Both the position numbers and the translations under genes were made by a program. Below are positions 9,923-19,735 of a stretch of DNA of 64,000 bases, piece by piece (position 1 is the first letter of the stretch; each line of letters starts with the position of its first letter). Location: NCBI GenBank assembly GCA_905221605.1, contig CAJNDS010002124.1, positions 1,392,421 through 1,456,420 on the forward strand, given 5' to 3'. Source of the DNA: Symbiodinium natans. Lineage: Eukaryota > Sar > Dinophyceae > Suessiales > Symbiodiniaceae. Under the pieces are notes generated by a model. That model was not told the origin of the DNA. It searched no databases and worked only from the letters and a program-made list of their open reading frames with translations.

Positions 9923-9969
9923 GGAGTGTCTAAGCACGTGTCATCACTAAGGCGCCCTACGCTTCCCGG
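9923..9969 (+). CDS. Coding exon
   Basis: Acceptor gcctgaag; frame GVSKHVSSLRRPTLP; donor gtacct. Confidence 0.45.
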
Positions 9970-10114
9970 TACCTTCCTCCCCTAGACCTCCCCGTCCTTT
10001 CATCCCCTGTCCCCTAAGGACCTTCTGAACTGAATGAGGTTTAGGGTTTAGGGTTTAGGGTTTAGGGTTTAGGGTTTAGGGTTTAGGGTTTAGGGCTCAG
10101 GGTTTAGGGTTTAG

Positions 10115-10233
10115 GGCTCCCGGAAGAACCCTCATGTGCTGAGTGAGGTGATGGATGGCGTGTGCCTCAGCGACCAGCCCATACGCCCGTCGGCAGGGGG
10201 ACACTTCTTTCAGAGACTCGGCTCGGCTTTGGG
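10115..10233 (+). CDS. Coding exon bounded on both sides by telomeric splice sites
   Basis: The exon begins right after GGGTTTAG| and ends right before GTTTAGGG. It is open throughout: GSRKNPHVLSEVMDGVCLSD then QPIRPSAGGHFFQRLGSAL. It is one of the clearest cases of heptamers acting as both acceptor and donor. Confidence 0.7.
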
Positions 10234-10277
10234 GTTTAGGGTTTAGGGTTTAGGGTTTAGGGTTGAGGGTTTAGGGT

Positions 10278-10316
<39 letters not shown>

Positions 10317-10348
10317 GGTTAGGGGCAAAATGTGGGTTTGGGGTTTAG

Positions 10349-10459
10349 TGCTCCAAATGTTTGGGTTGCTGACCCTAGCGCGCTCCTCATTTGAAGGGCT
10401 TGGGGTTTCCATGCCCTTTCTGCTTGCGCCCATAAAGCGCCGGAGTAGTTTTTGGGAGG
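10349..10459 (+). CDS. Coding exon bounded by telomeric splice sites
   Basis: Acceptor GGGGTTTAG|, donor GTTTAGGG. Frame LQMFGLLTLARSSFEGLGVS then MPFLLAPIKRRSSFWE. Confidence 0.65.
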
Positions 10460-10474
10460 GTTTAGGGTTTGGGG

Positions 10475-10620
10475 TTTAGGCTTTAGGGTTAAACCGCGCT
10501 GCTGGAAGAAGGGCGGCAAGTATGTCACAAGAGCAGGAAGACACTCAAGGACATCAGGGGACAGTCAACACAATGACAGAACCCTTAGGGCCCATGAGCC
10601 TACACTCTATGCTTGGGCCC
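10475..10620 (+). CDS. Coding exon region, frame ambiguous
   Basis: Starts after ggctttag. Two frames stay open over most of the length (for example CWKKGGKYVTRAGRHSRT or MSQEQEDTQGHQGTVNTMTE), so frame and edges are undecided. Confidence 0.4.
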
Positions 10621-10716
10621 CCCAAAGCCAACCCTAAACCCTAAACCCTAAACCCTAAACCCTAAACCCTAAACCCTAAACCCTAAACCCTAAACCCTAA
10701 ACCCTACATCATAAAG

Positions 10717-10781
10717 GCAGCGGCTTCACCCAAGTATGTCTTCTCCAGGCACTCCTACGCGCCAGACCCTGACCTTTTCAG
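10717..10781 (+). CDS. Coding exon
   Basis: Acceptor cataaag after a CCCTAAA array; frame AAASPKYVFSRHSYAPDPDL; donor gtatag. Confidence 0.6.
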
Positions 10782-10990
10782 GTATAGTGTCGCATGTGCC
10801 AAGCCCTAAACCCTAAACTCTAAACCCTTATCCCTAAATCCGAAGGTCTACCCTAAACATTTAAATGCTCACTTGAGGAACGGCCTGAGAGTTCCTGAGC
10901 CTTGGGGTGTCTAGGCTTGTTACATATAGGTTTTTGGGTTTATGCTGTTAGGGTTTTAGGGTTTAGGGTTTAGGGCTTCGGGGGCTTTAG

Positions 10991-11043
10991 CCTCCATATC
11001 GACTTATATCATGACAGAGTTGTTTTGAGGAAGGCGCTAGCAT
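10991..11043 (+). CDS. Coding exon
   Basis: Acceptor ggctttag; frame LHIDLYHDRVVLRKALA; strong donor gtatgtaag. Confidence 0.6.
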
Positions 11044-11092
11044 GTATGTAAGTTAATAGTCTTGCTTATGTGTTGTTGTTTTTTTATGTGTG

Positions 11093-11104
11093 CGTGCGTG
11101 TGTG

Positions 11105-11135
<31 letters not shown>

Positions 11136-11287
11136 TGCGCCGGAATACAGGCCTGTGTGTTTCTGGTTCAAAGCAGATGTTTCATGAGTTTACCTTCTTT
11201 GTCACTAGCGTACAATACCTGCATACATATTGTATATATATATATATGTATATACACATAAGAGTATGTCTGTGTCTCTCTCACTCA

Positions 11288-11325
<38 letters not shown>
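11093..11325. repeat. Microsatellite cluster in an intron
   Basis: TG, TA and GA runs (11093-11135), a second TA run (11235-11255), then CT and TG runs (11276-11328). Confidence 0.85.
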
Positions 11326-11327
<2 letters not shown>

Positions 11328-11475
11328 CCGTGCGCTGTTGTTCTTGCTACTGTTGGTTTGGGTGGTGTGGGTGGGAGACGGAGGGTGGCTCGCTGGCCAG
11401 GTAGGGCGTTAGGTCTTTCAGGGTTGAGGGGTTACCCTAAACCCTAAACCCGAAGGCCTAATAGAGTTGAGTCAG

Positions 11476-11529
11476 GATCCGCATCGATGAGCTGGGGCCG
11501 AAGAGCATGAGAGCCACCTGGCTTAGAGG
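11476..11529 (+). CDS. Coding exon
   Basis: Acceptor gttgagtcag; frame IRIDELGPKSMRATWLR; donor gtttag. Confidence 0.6.
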
Positions 11530-11843
11530 GTTTAGCGTTCAGGCTCCTTGGGCATAGGGTTGTTTTTGGGTTCAGGGAGTTTGAACTTTAGGAAAGCTGG
11601 GCAGATTTAGGGATGTAAACGGGTACTCTAGACAGACTCCAAGCCGAGTCCTATTTCCAAAGCCGGCAGAACCCAACTGAAGTTGAAGATTGAGGGCCAA
11701 AGGACACTAAGGGTACCTGTGGTGGGTCTCCCAAAATTGGGGTTTCAGAGGGCTCCTCGTGAAAAGGACTGTTTTTCTGTCTCGGTATATACCGGGTACC
11801 TGTTTTTGGGAACATTCCTTTTGGGGGCACCCTCATTCTGCAG

Positions 11844-11930
11844 ACAAAAGCGGCTGTGAGTTACAAGAGGAACCGCCAAATGGACCGCATTGGAGACAAC
11901 TCCGTACACATTGATCTAGGGATGCCAGGG
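11844..11930 (+). CDS. Coding exon
   Basis: 29 codons, phase 0-0: TKAAVSYKRNRQMDRIGDNS then VHIDLGMPG. Acceptor ctcattctgcag, donor gtatcgg. The frame stays open much further, so the donor is a best guess. Confidence 0.6.
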
Positions 11931-12167
11931 GTATCGGCAACCCTTAAGCACCTCAAGCCTACACCCTCAACTCAGCACGAACAACCCGAAAGACCTCTTA
12001 CAGCAAATCCCTCAAAACCATAAATCCCCAAAGCCCTAAAGCCCTCTAAACCCCTAAATCTCACAACTCCTAAAGCCCTGAACCCTAATCAAGGCCCTAA
12101 ACTCTAAAATCCTAAACCCTCAGTCCTCAAGCCTAAACCCGAAACCCTAAACCCAAATCTCATTCAG

Positions 12168-12199
12168 AATTCCCCTTCTTGGTCAGGGCATTGTCATGG
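12168..12199 (+). CDS. Short coding exon
   Basis: Acceptor tctcattcag; frame FPFLVRALSW; strong donor gtaagaa. Confidence 0.5.
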
Positions 12200-12331
12200 G
12201 TAAGAAATTGCAAAGCTTGAATTGAACAACATCGAACAGCCCTAGAGACCTTACAAAGGGTTTCGGGTTTGGGGTGCAGGGTTTCGGGCGTAGTGCCTCT
12301 GTGTTCAGGCACCGATGTGCCTATGATTCCT

Positions 12332-13470
12332 ACTGTCTGGAAACTGGCAAGTTTTCGGAAACTCTGGCCTCTAGTCACTGCTGACCAAAGTCAACTTCCC
12401 GCGCGCGAGGGCCGTATGTGAGGGGCCAGCATGGGGGCAGAAAGTCCGGAATATGGTATTTTTCAAGTTTCAAATTCGTTTCCATAGTTTCAAATTAGTT
12501 TCCAATCAGTTTCAAATTAGTTTCAAAATCCAGTTGCAAAATCGCTGTTAAGGGGGAATTGCAGTTTTTGTCCGCGCTTTTTGAAAACCAGGAACCTCTG
12601 AGATTCCTTCATTTTTTGAATTGCGCGTATTAAAAATGCAGTTTCCCCTTAACAGCGATTTTGCAACTGGATTTTGAAATTATTTTGAAACTAATTTGAA
12701 ACTACGGAAACGAATTTGAAACTTGAAAAACGCGGCATTTCTGCTCTTTGGCGCTTGGCCACAACCGAGCAAGAGGAGAGCTTCGGCTTGCTGCGAAAAG
12801 TACATCTCCGACATTCTTCCGAAAAGCCATTGCAGCAACAGCGCTTGCCAAGGCAGCCACGCAGTCACAAGTCAGTAAATAATATTGTCCCTACTTTCCA
12901 GACTGTCTGGAAACTGGCAAGTTTTCGGAAACTCTGGCCTCTAGTCACTGCTGACCAAAGTCAACTTCCCGCGCGCGAGGGCCGTATGTGAGGGGCCAGC
13001 GTGGGGGCAGAAAGTCCGGAATATGGTATTTTTCAAGTTTCAAATTCGTTTCCATAGTTTCAAATTAGTTTCCAATCAGTTTCAAATTAGTTTCAAAGTC
13101 CAGTTGCAAAATCGCTGTTAAGGGGGAATTGCAGTTTTTGTCCGCGCTTTTTGAAAACCAGGAACCTCTGAGATTCCTTCATTTTTTGAATTGCGCGTAG
13201 AAAAATGCAGTTTCCCCTTAACAGCGATTTTGCAACTGGATTTTGAAACTATTTTGAAACTAATTTGAAACTACGGAAACGAATTTGAAACTTGAAAAAC
13301 GCGGCATTTCTGCTCTTTGGCGCTTGGCCACAACCGAGCAAGAGGAGAGCTTCGGCTTGCTGCGAAAAGTACATCTCCGACATTCTTCCGAAAAGCCATT
13401 GCAGCAACAGCGCTTGCCAAGGCAGCCACGCAGTCACAAGTCAGTAAATAATATTGTCCCCAGTTTCCAG
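12332..13470. repeat. 569/570-bp tandem duplication containing a fold-back
   Basis: 12332-12901 and 12902-13470 are almost identical; only a handful of changes were seen. Each unit contains a ~100-bp inverted repeat (12459-12569 vs 12632-12730; 13029-13139 vs 13201-13299) built from tttcaaattagtttc motifs. Confidence 0.9.
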
Positions 13471-13476
13471 ACTGTG

Positions 13477-13693
13477 GATGGACAAAATCTTGCATGACCA
13501 TCTACGTTACACGTGTGCGACGGTTGGCAATCGAGCTCCCCGCGCCCCTCGAATTTCAATGTTGCGTGCGCATATGGGTGATGCAGGATTTCGGTCATTC
13601 ACACACATGCACTTTCGAAGCATTGCAAGGACAGCATTCAGGGTTTGGAAGGGATGACATGCGTAGTAAAAGTCATGCAGGATTTCGTCCATC
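13477..13693. mobile_element. MITE-like element, 22-bp inverted ends
   Basis: gatggacaaaatcttgcatgac (13477-13498) pairs 20/22 with 13672-13693. A third related motif, atgcaggatttcggtcattc, lies at 13581-13600. Confidence 0.6.
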
Positions 13694-13779
13694 ACCAGTA
13701 TGATTGAGATTTTGGGTAGGGGTTAGGCGAGTGAATCTGCCAAAACCCGTTGAAACCCTAAATCCTAAAGCCCTAAGCC

Positions 13780-14050
13780 CTGAACCCCTAAACCCCTAAA
13801 CCCCTAAACCCCTAAACCCCTAAACCCCAAACCCCTAAGCCCCTAAACCCCTACTCCCTAAACCCTAAACCCCAAACCCCAAACCCCAAACCCTAAACCC
13901 TAAACCCTAAACCCTAAACCCTAAACCCTAAACCCTAAACCCTAGACCCCTAGACCCCTAGACCCCTAGACCCCTAAACCCCAAACCCCAAACCCCAAAC
14001 CCTAAACCCTAAACCCTAAACCCCTAAACCCCTAAACCCCTAATCCCCTA
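13780..14050. repeat. CCCCTAAA/CCCTAAA/CCCCAAA mixed array
   Basis: Blocks of 8-mer and 7-mer units, including CCCCTAGA. Confidence 0.9.
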
Positions 14051-14058
14051 AACCAAAG

Positions 14059-14140
14059 GCGCTTGCCGTGGGAGTCGCTCTGCTCCAGCCCGAGTCAGAC
14101 CTTGTCAGCGAGAAGCGCTCGCGCCCCCAGGCGCCCCAGG
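14059..14140 (+). CDS. Coding exon with telomeric donor
   Basis: Acceptor aaaccaaag; frame ALAVGVALLQPESDLVSEKR then SRPQAPQ; donor GTTTAGGG. Confidence 0.65.
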
Positions 14141-14217
14141 GTTTAGGGTTTAGGGTTTAGGGTTTAGGGTTTAGGGTTTAGGGTTTAGGGTTTAGGGTTT
14201 AGGGTTTAGGGTGCTTC

Positions 14218-14410
14218 TGTGCCGGGCCTCTTCCCCACAAGAGCCCGGTACAAAAAGTCACCTTTTTTGGGCCTTTCCGGCCTGAAACACCTCAAAAAAG
14301 GTGACTTTTTGTGCCGGGCCTCTTCCCCGCAAGAGCCCGGCACAAAAAGTCACCTTTTTTGGGCCTTTCCGGCCCCAAGCACCTCAAAAAAGGTGACTTT
14401 TTGTGCCGGG
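14218..14410. repeat. 92-bp tandem hairpin repeat
   Basis: gccgggcctcttcc recurs at 14221, 14313 and 14405. Each unit holds a perfect 18-bp inverted repeat (aaaaagtcaccttttttg, 14252-14269 with 14293-14310). Confidence 0.85.
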
Positions 14411-14514
14411 CCTCTTCCTCGGGGGCCTCCCGCCACAAGTGCTCCCCACCCCGAAAAACGAAGAGCAGGGTTTAGGGTTTTGGGTTCTGGGTTTTGGGTT
14501 TTGGGTTTTGGCAG

Positions 14515-14543
14515 CTGCGAAGTCGTTCAGGGAAGATCTTTGG
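14515..14543 (+). CDS. Micro-exon with telomeric donor
   Basis: Acceptor gttttggcag, donor GTTTAGGG. The frame matching the preceding exon reads AKSFREDLW. Confidence 0.4.
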
Positions 14544-14676
14544 GTTTAGGGTCTAGGGTTTACTCGCTGGCAAGTCTAATTCTAAACCCTGAACCCTAAA
14601 CCCTACACCCTCAACCATAAACCCTAAACCCCAAATCCTAAACCCTAAACCCCAAGCCAACTGAGGGCTTCTACAG

Positions 14677-14758
14677 GGTGCCAGATCTCGCAGGAAGCGA
14701 CCGGCCTATCCCGCGCCTGGATGATGGGCTACGATCGAGGCCCCCGTCGCTCCAGTTT
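14677..14758 (+). CDS. Coding exon
   Basis: Acceptor cttctacag; frame VPDLAGSDRPIPRLDDGLRS then RPPSLQF; donor gtaggg. Its phase matches the next exon. Confidence 0.65.
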
Positions 14759-14880
14759 GTAGGGTTTAGGGTTTAGGGTTTAGGGTTTAGGGTTTAGGGT
14801 TTAGGGTTTAGGGTTTACGTGTACTTCCCGGCTCGGGGAACCTTGTATTCAGAGTTGTTATGACTGGAGTTATCCTGCAG

Positions 14881-14974
14881 CTATATGCTGATTGTCATCA
14901 ACTGCTTGCCTTACTTGAACGCTATACCTCCCAAATTTCCGGATGTTTCTTTCGTCCCGTAGACCACAGACAAA
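14881..14974 (+). CDS. Coding exon
   Basis: Acceptor tatcctgcag; frame LYADCHQLLALLERYTSQIS then GCFFRPVDHRQ; consensus donor gtgagt. Its phase matches exons on both sides. Confidence 0.75.
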
Positions 14975-15048
14975 GTGAGTCAGGAGACCTTGGGGTTTAG
15001 GCCTTGGGGTGTAGGGGTTCGGGTACCTTTTTGACTGGTTCCTTTGAG

Positions 15049-15104
15049 AATTCGTATGTTGCGACGGGCACATCAGGCTTTTTCCGAAACCCCAAACTTT
15101 CATG
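15049..15104 (+). CDS. Coding exon
   Basis: Acceptor ttcctttgag; the phase-matched frame reads FVCCDGHIRLFPKPQTFM; donor gtaagg. Confidence 0.65.
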
Positions 15105-15764
15105 GTAAGGGTTGTGGGCATAGGGTTTGTCAAAGGGAAGTTTCACCTTAACATGGTGCTTGACCTTCTAGAAAGGGTTCTGAAGTCTGGACCCTTGGGT
15201 TGTATTGGGTGTATAAGAGGTATATAGGCGGGTCGGCATTTACGGGCTGACATTCAGGAAGCATGCAACTACTAAGAGTTTCGGGTTAGGGCTTCAAAGG
15301 GTTTAGGGTAGATCTTAAAATGAGGGCTCTTATGATTCCGAAGTTCGGCATCGCCCAAGCCCTACATGGGTGGGGGGGAGGGAAAGTAGGGCCTTCACCT
15401 CTAGGTATCCTGACAAAAAATGTCACAATGCCACCTCCTGCCAACAAGTCCTCAACGTCCTCAACCCTACGACTAAAGCTCCAAACAATGTACCACACAG
15501 ACCCCAAACTATAAAATTACTACAAGCCACAACCCCTACCAGGAAGCAAGCAAAGTGACCTTGCCTAGAATATAGACCCTCTTAAAACCCTGTACACGCT
15601 AAGCTCTAAACCCGAAAAAGCCTCTAAACCCTATAATTGCAAAACTATATCTTTCCAGGAACCTAATTAGTTATGGGCTCCTTACTTGGAAGCCCCTTTG
15701 ACCTAGCAAGTTGGGTTGTGGGGGTTATAATGGGAACCCTAAACCCTTAGTTCAATTCTTCCAG
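15105..15764. other. Intron-like region
   Basis: Contains fragments of dispersed elements and an open frame at 15320-15370 (MRALMIPKFGIAQALHG) with no convincing splice edges. Confidence 0.3.
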
Positions 15765-15844
15765 GAGGGGCCCTTTTTGTGGACCCCGCCGTGCCGCCGG
15801 TCAAGCTTCCCGCCGGAAGCTGGCGTCCGGCAACTGATTTGGAG
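15765..15844 (+). CDS. Coding exon
   Basis: Acceptor attcttccag; frame GALFVDPAVPPVKLPAGSWR then PATDLE; donor gtcggg. Confidence 0.6.
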
Positions 15845-16167
15845 GTCGGGCTCAGGGTTTAGGGTCTAGGGTTTAGGGTTAAGGGTCAAGGGTTTAGGGT
15901 TCAGGGTTTAGGGTTAAGGCTTAGGGTTCAGGGTTTAGGGTTTAGGGTCTAGGGTTCAGGTGATTCTAGGGCGCCCTAAACCCCAGGCAAACCCTCCAAT
16001 CCTGCTAGCCTGAGTAGAAACCCTAGAAGCCCTACAAGACCGATGAGTTTTTATATGCAACGCCTATAAAAGCCTACACCTGTGGCCCCTTAGGAATTTA
16101 TGGTTACTTGTTTATATAAACCCTAAACCCTAAACCCTAAACCCCAAACCCCAAACCCTGTAACAGG

Positions 16168-16220
16168 ATCTCCCCAAATAAGGTTTCTTTCCTGGATCTT
16201 GGAGACCTCCCTGGAGCCTA
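16168..16220 (+). CDS. Possible coding exon
   Basis: After ctgtaacag; frame GSPQIRFLSWILETSLEP. Confidence 0.35.
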
Positions 16221-16271
16221 CACCCTAAACATCCCTACACCCTAAATCCTAAGCCCTAAACCCTAAACCCT

Positions 16272-16368
16272 ACGCATCATATTTCCTGTTGCGACGATGT
16301 GCGACTCTCCATGCTTGTGGAGTGCTTTTCACATAAAAGTGGAATTCAGATATCGACTGTACCTGCCT
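16272..16368 (+). CDS. Coding-like segment without clear splice edges
   Basis: Frame IIFPVATMCDSPCLWSAFHI then KVEFRYRLYLPK lies between telomeric units. No AG acceptor is seen. Confidence 0.4.
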
Positions 16369-16692
16369 AAGCCCTAAACCCTAACACCCCAAACCCAACC
16401 TCCCCCCCCCCCCCCCCGCCAGACCCCAAAAACAAGTTTGAAATGCCGTACAAAGCCCGAAGCTACCGTTTGCGCGTTCAGTGCCCAACAACCCCCCCCC
16501 CCCCCCCCCCCCCAAATGATGCCTTTGCGTGCCTTCTCTCAGACCATTGCTATGCAGGGCTTGTGGGAACTTAGGGTTCTGGAGTTTTTTTGTTTTGAGA
16601 TGGTTTTTGAGGGTTCAAGGTTTAGTACTCTGAAAGAAGCCACCCCAATGCAACGCTGTTCAACATAGCGGGTACGCCATAGCGGTTAACAG

Positions 16693-16898
16693 CATTCCCA
16701 GGGTCACGAGCACAAGGAGCACCAGTATGTGTGCGAGATCTTTTGCTTGACAAAACTAGTGGACACGATTTCCCTAGACGAGTTCAGTCAAGCCCGTTGC
16801 CCTCTTCGGCTGCGGGCTGCTTCGGCCTGCCAGTCCGTTATGGTCTGCATCGGAGCTGCTTCTGTTTCGTGGACACACACGTCCAATCATGGTTGCGC
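16693..16898 (+). CDS. Penultimate exon of a plus-strand gene
   Basis: 68 open codons starting HSQGHEHKEHQYVCEIFCLT, then KLVDTISLDEFSQARCPLRL and a Ser/Cys-rich end. Acceptor ggttaacag, donor gtgagg. It ends with GC, which pairs in phase with the T that starts exon 17146. The protein is not recognised. Confidence 0.75.
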
Positions 16899-17145
16899 GT
16901 GAGGACTTGTGGCTGAACTTCTTGCACCCCTTTCATATACTCGAGTCCCACTCCAATGCACGTTTGTCTTCGCTGATGCGCGCACCGACCGTCGCATTGG
17001 ATGTGTTGCTCTATCATCTTCTACAAGCATTCTTTCTAGGTCTTCTTTGAAGTAGAAGTTCTTGTTGGCGAACTTGATGGGTACTGATCAGCATCATTTT
17101 GCATGTGCATATGAACTTATACAAATCTGCTCCCCCCCCATACAG

Positions 17146-17245
17146 TTGTACAGATGTCGAAGCCAGTTCTTTACCACAGTCTGTCGTAGGGAAGGTTCCG
17201 GCTGCGCACCTGTCGAGCATAGGCTTCAATAAGATAGAAAGTTGA
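17146..17245 (+). CDS. Terminal exon with TGA stop
   Basis: Strong acceptor ctcccccccatacag. The frame, continued in phase from 16898, reads CTDVEASSLPQSVVGKVPAA then HLSSIGFNKIES and stops at 17243-17245. The intron is 247 nt and free of telomeric repeats. Confidence 0.75.
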
Positions 17246-18510
17246 AAGCCGTTCTCTGTTGTAAATATCGGATAGTTGTACTCATTGACTTAAAATGCCT
17301 TGTGATGTGAAGATGCTTTCGTTTGCTACATGAAGTTGCGTCTAATCGCATAAGTAGTTTGAGAGTTATAACTGACTTCCATTAGACGTATTGATCACAT
17401 CGTCAGCTTCATGAAAATACGCACTGCCATCAAACAATAAACTCGACACTAAATCCCATACGCCTGTGGCACAGATATTGTCTTGTATACGCAGACATAG
17501 TGCGCGACATATGCGTTGTATCACTGAACTATTAAAGATATACACTTACTTGAGTCATGAATTGAGTAATGACTCCGCCGCCCGCAAGAATGCAAGTAAT
17601 TCGGGTTATTGGGTTAACATACTTGGACGTCAACTCTGAGGATAAAGTTATGTTCTTGTCTCAGCGGCAGGAATGTTTAGAATATATCGACGGGCAGACA
17701 GCTATTGTGACAGCCTGTTCACCAAGAACAGTATTCGACTCGGGGCTAGTCTTTTTCGGTTTGCAATCAGGCCTAGTCATTCTCATTGAATAGCTACTTA
17801 AGCCGGGCTATTTTGCATGCTGTAAGTAGGGCCAGTCTTAACAATAGTAACGACAATGCTTTTCTCGTCTCGAGCACCGAAGCTCAATTGGCCCACGGGT
17901 TGTCCCATGGCTGTCCTTCAATATCTTTCAGTACCCCGGGGCATGTTAAAACCGTAAAGGTTCATTCAATGAACATAGCAGGCCTCCAAGTATGTTAATC
18001 AAATGAGTTGGCTTATCTGCTTTTTTGTACTTTTCGCGTGTGGGGACAAATGCAGCCATTCTCTCAGATTCCCAGATTTGATCCCTCCACTTTCCAGATT
18101 CCCATGTTTGCTCAGCCCCATTGCCGAGATGCTCAGACTTGCTCGCTTCGTGAGGTAAACAGATATAGGAACTTGTGAATCTGAAAAGTAATGTTGAGAG
18201 TCTGGGAAGTTGGGGCTCGCCATGTTTTGCCCTAAACCTTCACCCCCCCCTGCCGACAAAGAACATCGCCGCGACAATTGTGATATAGCCCAGATGATCA
18301 ATTCGTAGCACCACTAGGGAATTCATGAGGTAGCCAAAGAACTTATTCAGTATGGTTTCTGGGTACTAAGTTCCATAATCGTAAATGGCAAATGGATATA
18401 AACTTTAAACAAGCCTGAACCCTAAACCCTGAACCGTAAACCCTAGACCCCAACCTCTGGGCATGGTTCCGCAATGTTGGGGGGGGGAAGTTCTTCAGAT
18501 CATGGTTTAG
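17246..18510. other. Intergenic region
   Basis: Unique, moderately AT-rich sequence without telomeric arrays until 18415. A small cagattccc minisatellite lies at 18055-18110. Open frames here do not look like exons. Confidence 0.45.
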
Positions 18511-18555
18511 GTTGAGTAGTTCTTGGTGTGCCGCGGTCGCTTCGCCGCTTGCCAG
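18511..18555 (+). CDS. Possible coding exon
   Basis: TTTAG acceptor; frame LSSSWCAAVASPLA; donor gttcat. The minus strand is also open here (MNLASGEATAAHQELL). Confidence 0.3.
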
Positions 18556-18645
18556 GTTCATGTGTTTAGGGTTTTGGGTTTTGGGTTTAGGGTTTAGGGT
18601 TTTGGCTGAGAGTGAAGCTTAGGTAGAAGATGTTTTTTGCCGCAG

Positions 18646-18714
18646 ATCGGCTCCGTCATCGGAGTTCTCTTCACCGGCCAAGAGATGGTTCTCTTCCAAG
18701 ATGACCAGGAACGC
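18646..18714 (+). CDS. Coding exon
   Basis: Strong acceptor tgttttttgccgcag; phase 0 frame IGSVIGVLFTGQEMVLFQDD then QER. The 3' edge is uncertain. Confidence 0.6.
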
Positions 18715-18732
18715 CCTACATCCAAACCCTAT

Positions 18733-18845
18733 AACTAATTATAGGGCTCGGAATAATTGCTGTTAGTATTCCCTTAGGGTCCCTTTATAATTATACGAGA
18801 CCAACCACCCTAAAACCCTATTCTAATCATTAAGGCCTCTATTTT
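18733..18845 (+). mobile_element. CGGAATAATT-family element, copy 1
   Basis: atagggctcggaataattgct ... cccttagggtccctttataattata ... aatcattaaggcctctat. Related copies lie at 20202, 62190 and 63513. Confidence 0.65.
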
Positions 18846-19094
18846 GCCTCAGCAAAAGCCCTAGGCCCAACTTGTTGTCTGAAGCTCAAGGTAGTTCACA
18901 TAGTACTAAATACCAGGTAGGACCTCGGGATATGTCGTATTTCCCCAGAGTGGGGGTCCAGCAAAATACCCCAAAATACTACGATTCTAATGTAAGAACC
19001 CTGCCCCCCCCCCCCCCCCCCCAAAGAAAAAAAACAAAAAGGGCACCCCTAATATTCGAAGGCCCCGTTTTGTGTATCGGAGGGTCTTGTCCAG

Positions 19095-19140
19095 GTTCAA
19101 TCGGCCAACGGAAGCCCGCCCAAGCCCTATACGATCTCAG
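19095..19140 (+). CDS. Coding exon
   Basis: Acceptor cttgtccag; phase 0 frame VQSANGSPPKPYTIS; donor gttttg. Confidence 0.5.
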
Positions 19141-19166
19141 GTTTTGCGCTAAAGTCCGAATCCATG

Positions 19167-19234
19167 AACCCGAAGCCCTACTTCTATCCTAGATCAAAGT
19201 AACCCGAAGCCCTACTTCTATCCTAGATCAAAGT
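19167..19234. repeat. Perfect 34-bp tandem duplication
   Basis: aacccgaagccctacttcta... occurs twice without a mismatch (19167-19200 and 19201-19234). Confidence 0.95.
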
Positions 19235-19274
19235 AAGAAGGTCATTTCGTGTTCTTTACTGCCTCTTGCTTCAG

Positions 19275-19340
19275 CTCGCAAGCCTGACCATCCCCAAAAT
19301 GTTCGGCTCAAACGCAGTCCCTTTAGATGCTCTTGGCTCA
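19275..19340 (+). CDS. Coding exon next to a GGGCTTA array
   Basis: Acceptor ctcttgcttcag; phase 0 frame LASLTIPKMFGSNAVPLDAL. The 3' side abuts repeated GGGCTTA, which offers a GC donor (G|GCTTAGG). Confidence 0.6.
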
Positions 19341-19486
19341 GGGCTTAGGGCTTAGGGCTTAGGGCTTAGGGCTTAGGGCTTAGGGCTTAGGGTTAGGGTT
19401 TAGGGTTTAGGGTTTAGGGTTTCGGGTTTCGGGTTTAGGGATTTTTCATTGAACATTGGAAAGCGGAAGGCTTGCTGCTTATCCAG

Positions 19487-19546
19487 GCTTAAGCTTCACG
19501 TCATCGCAGACCAGAAGAGCACTGCGGCATTTCCAACCAGCTCCCA
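19487..19546 (+). CDS. Coding exon
   Basis: Acceptor gcttatccag; frame LKLHVIADQKSTAAFPTSSQ. Confidence 0.55.
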
Positions 19547-19735
19547 AACCCCCCCCCCCCCCACCCTAAAAACCTAATAAACCCGGTAAACCCCAAACCT
19601 TATAACCCTCAACCCTAGACCTCACAAACCCTAAACCTCATAAACCCTCGACCTTAAAGACTATAACCCTTAACCTTATAAGCTCTCAACCCTGAAGCCT
19701 AGAAACCCTAAACCAGGCCAGTAGACTGTAACAGT

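Noticed and set aside
14218-14410. CRISPR array
   Set aside because: Tandem 92-bp units are contiguous and palindromic with no variable spacers; the genome is clearly eukaryotic.
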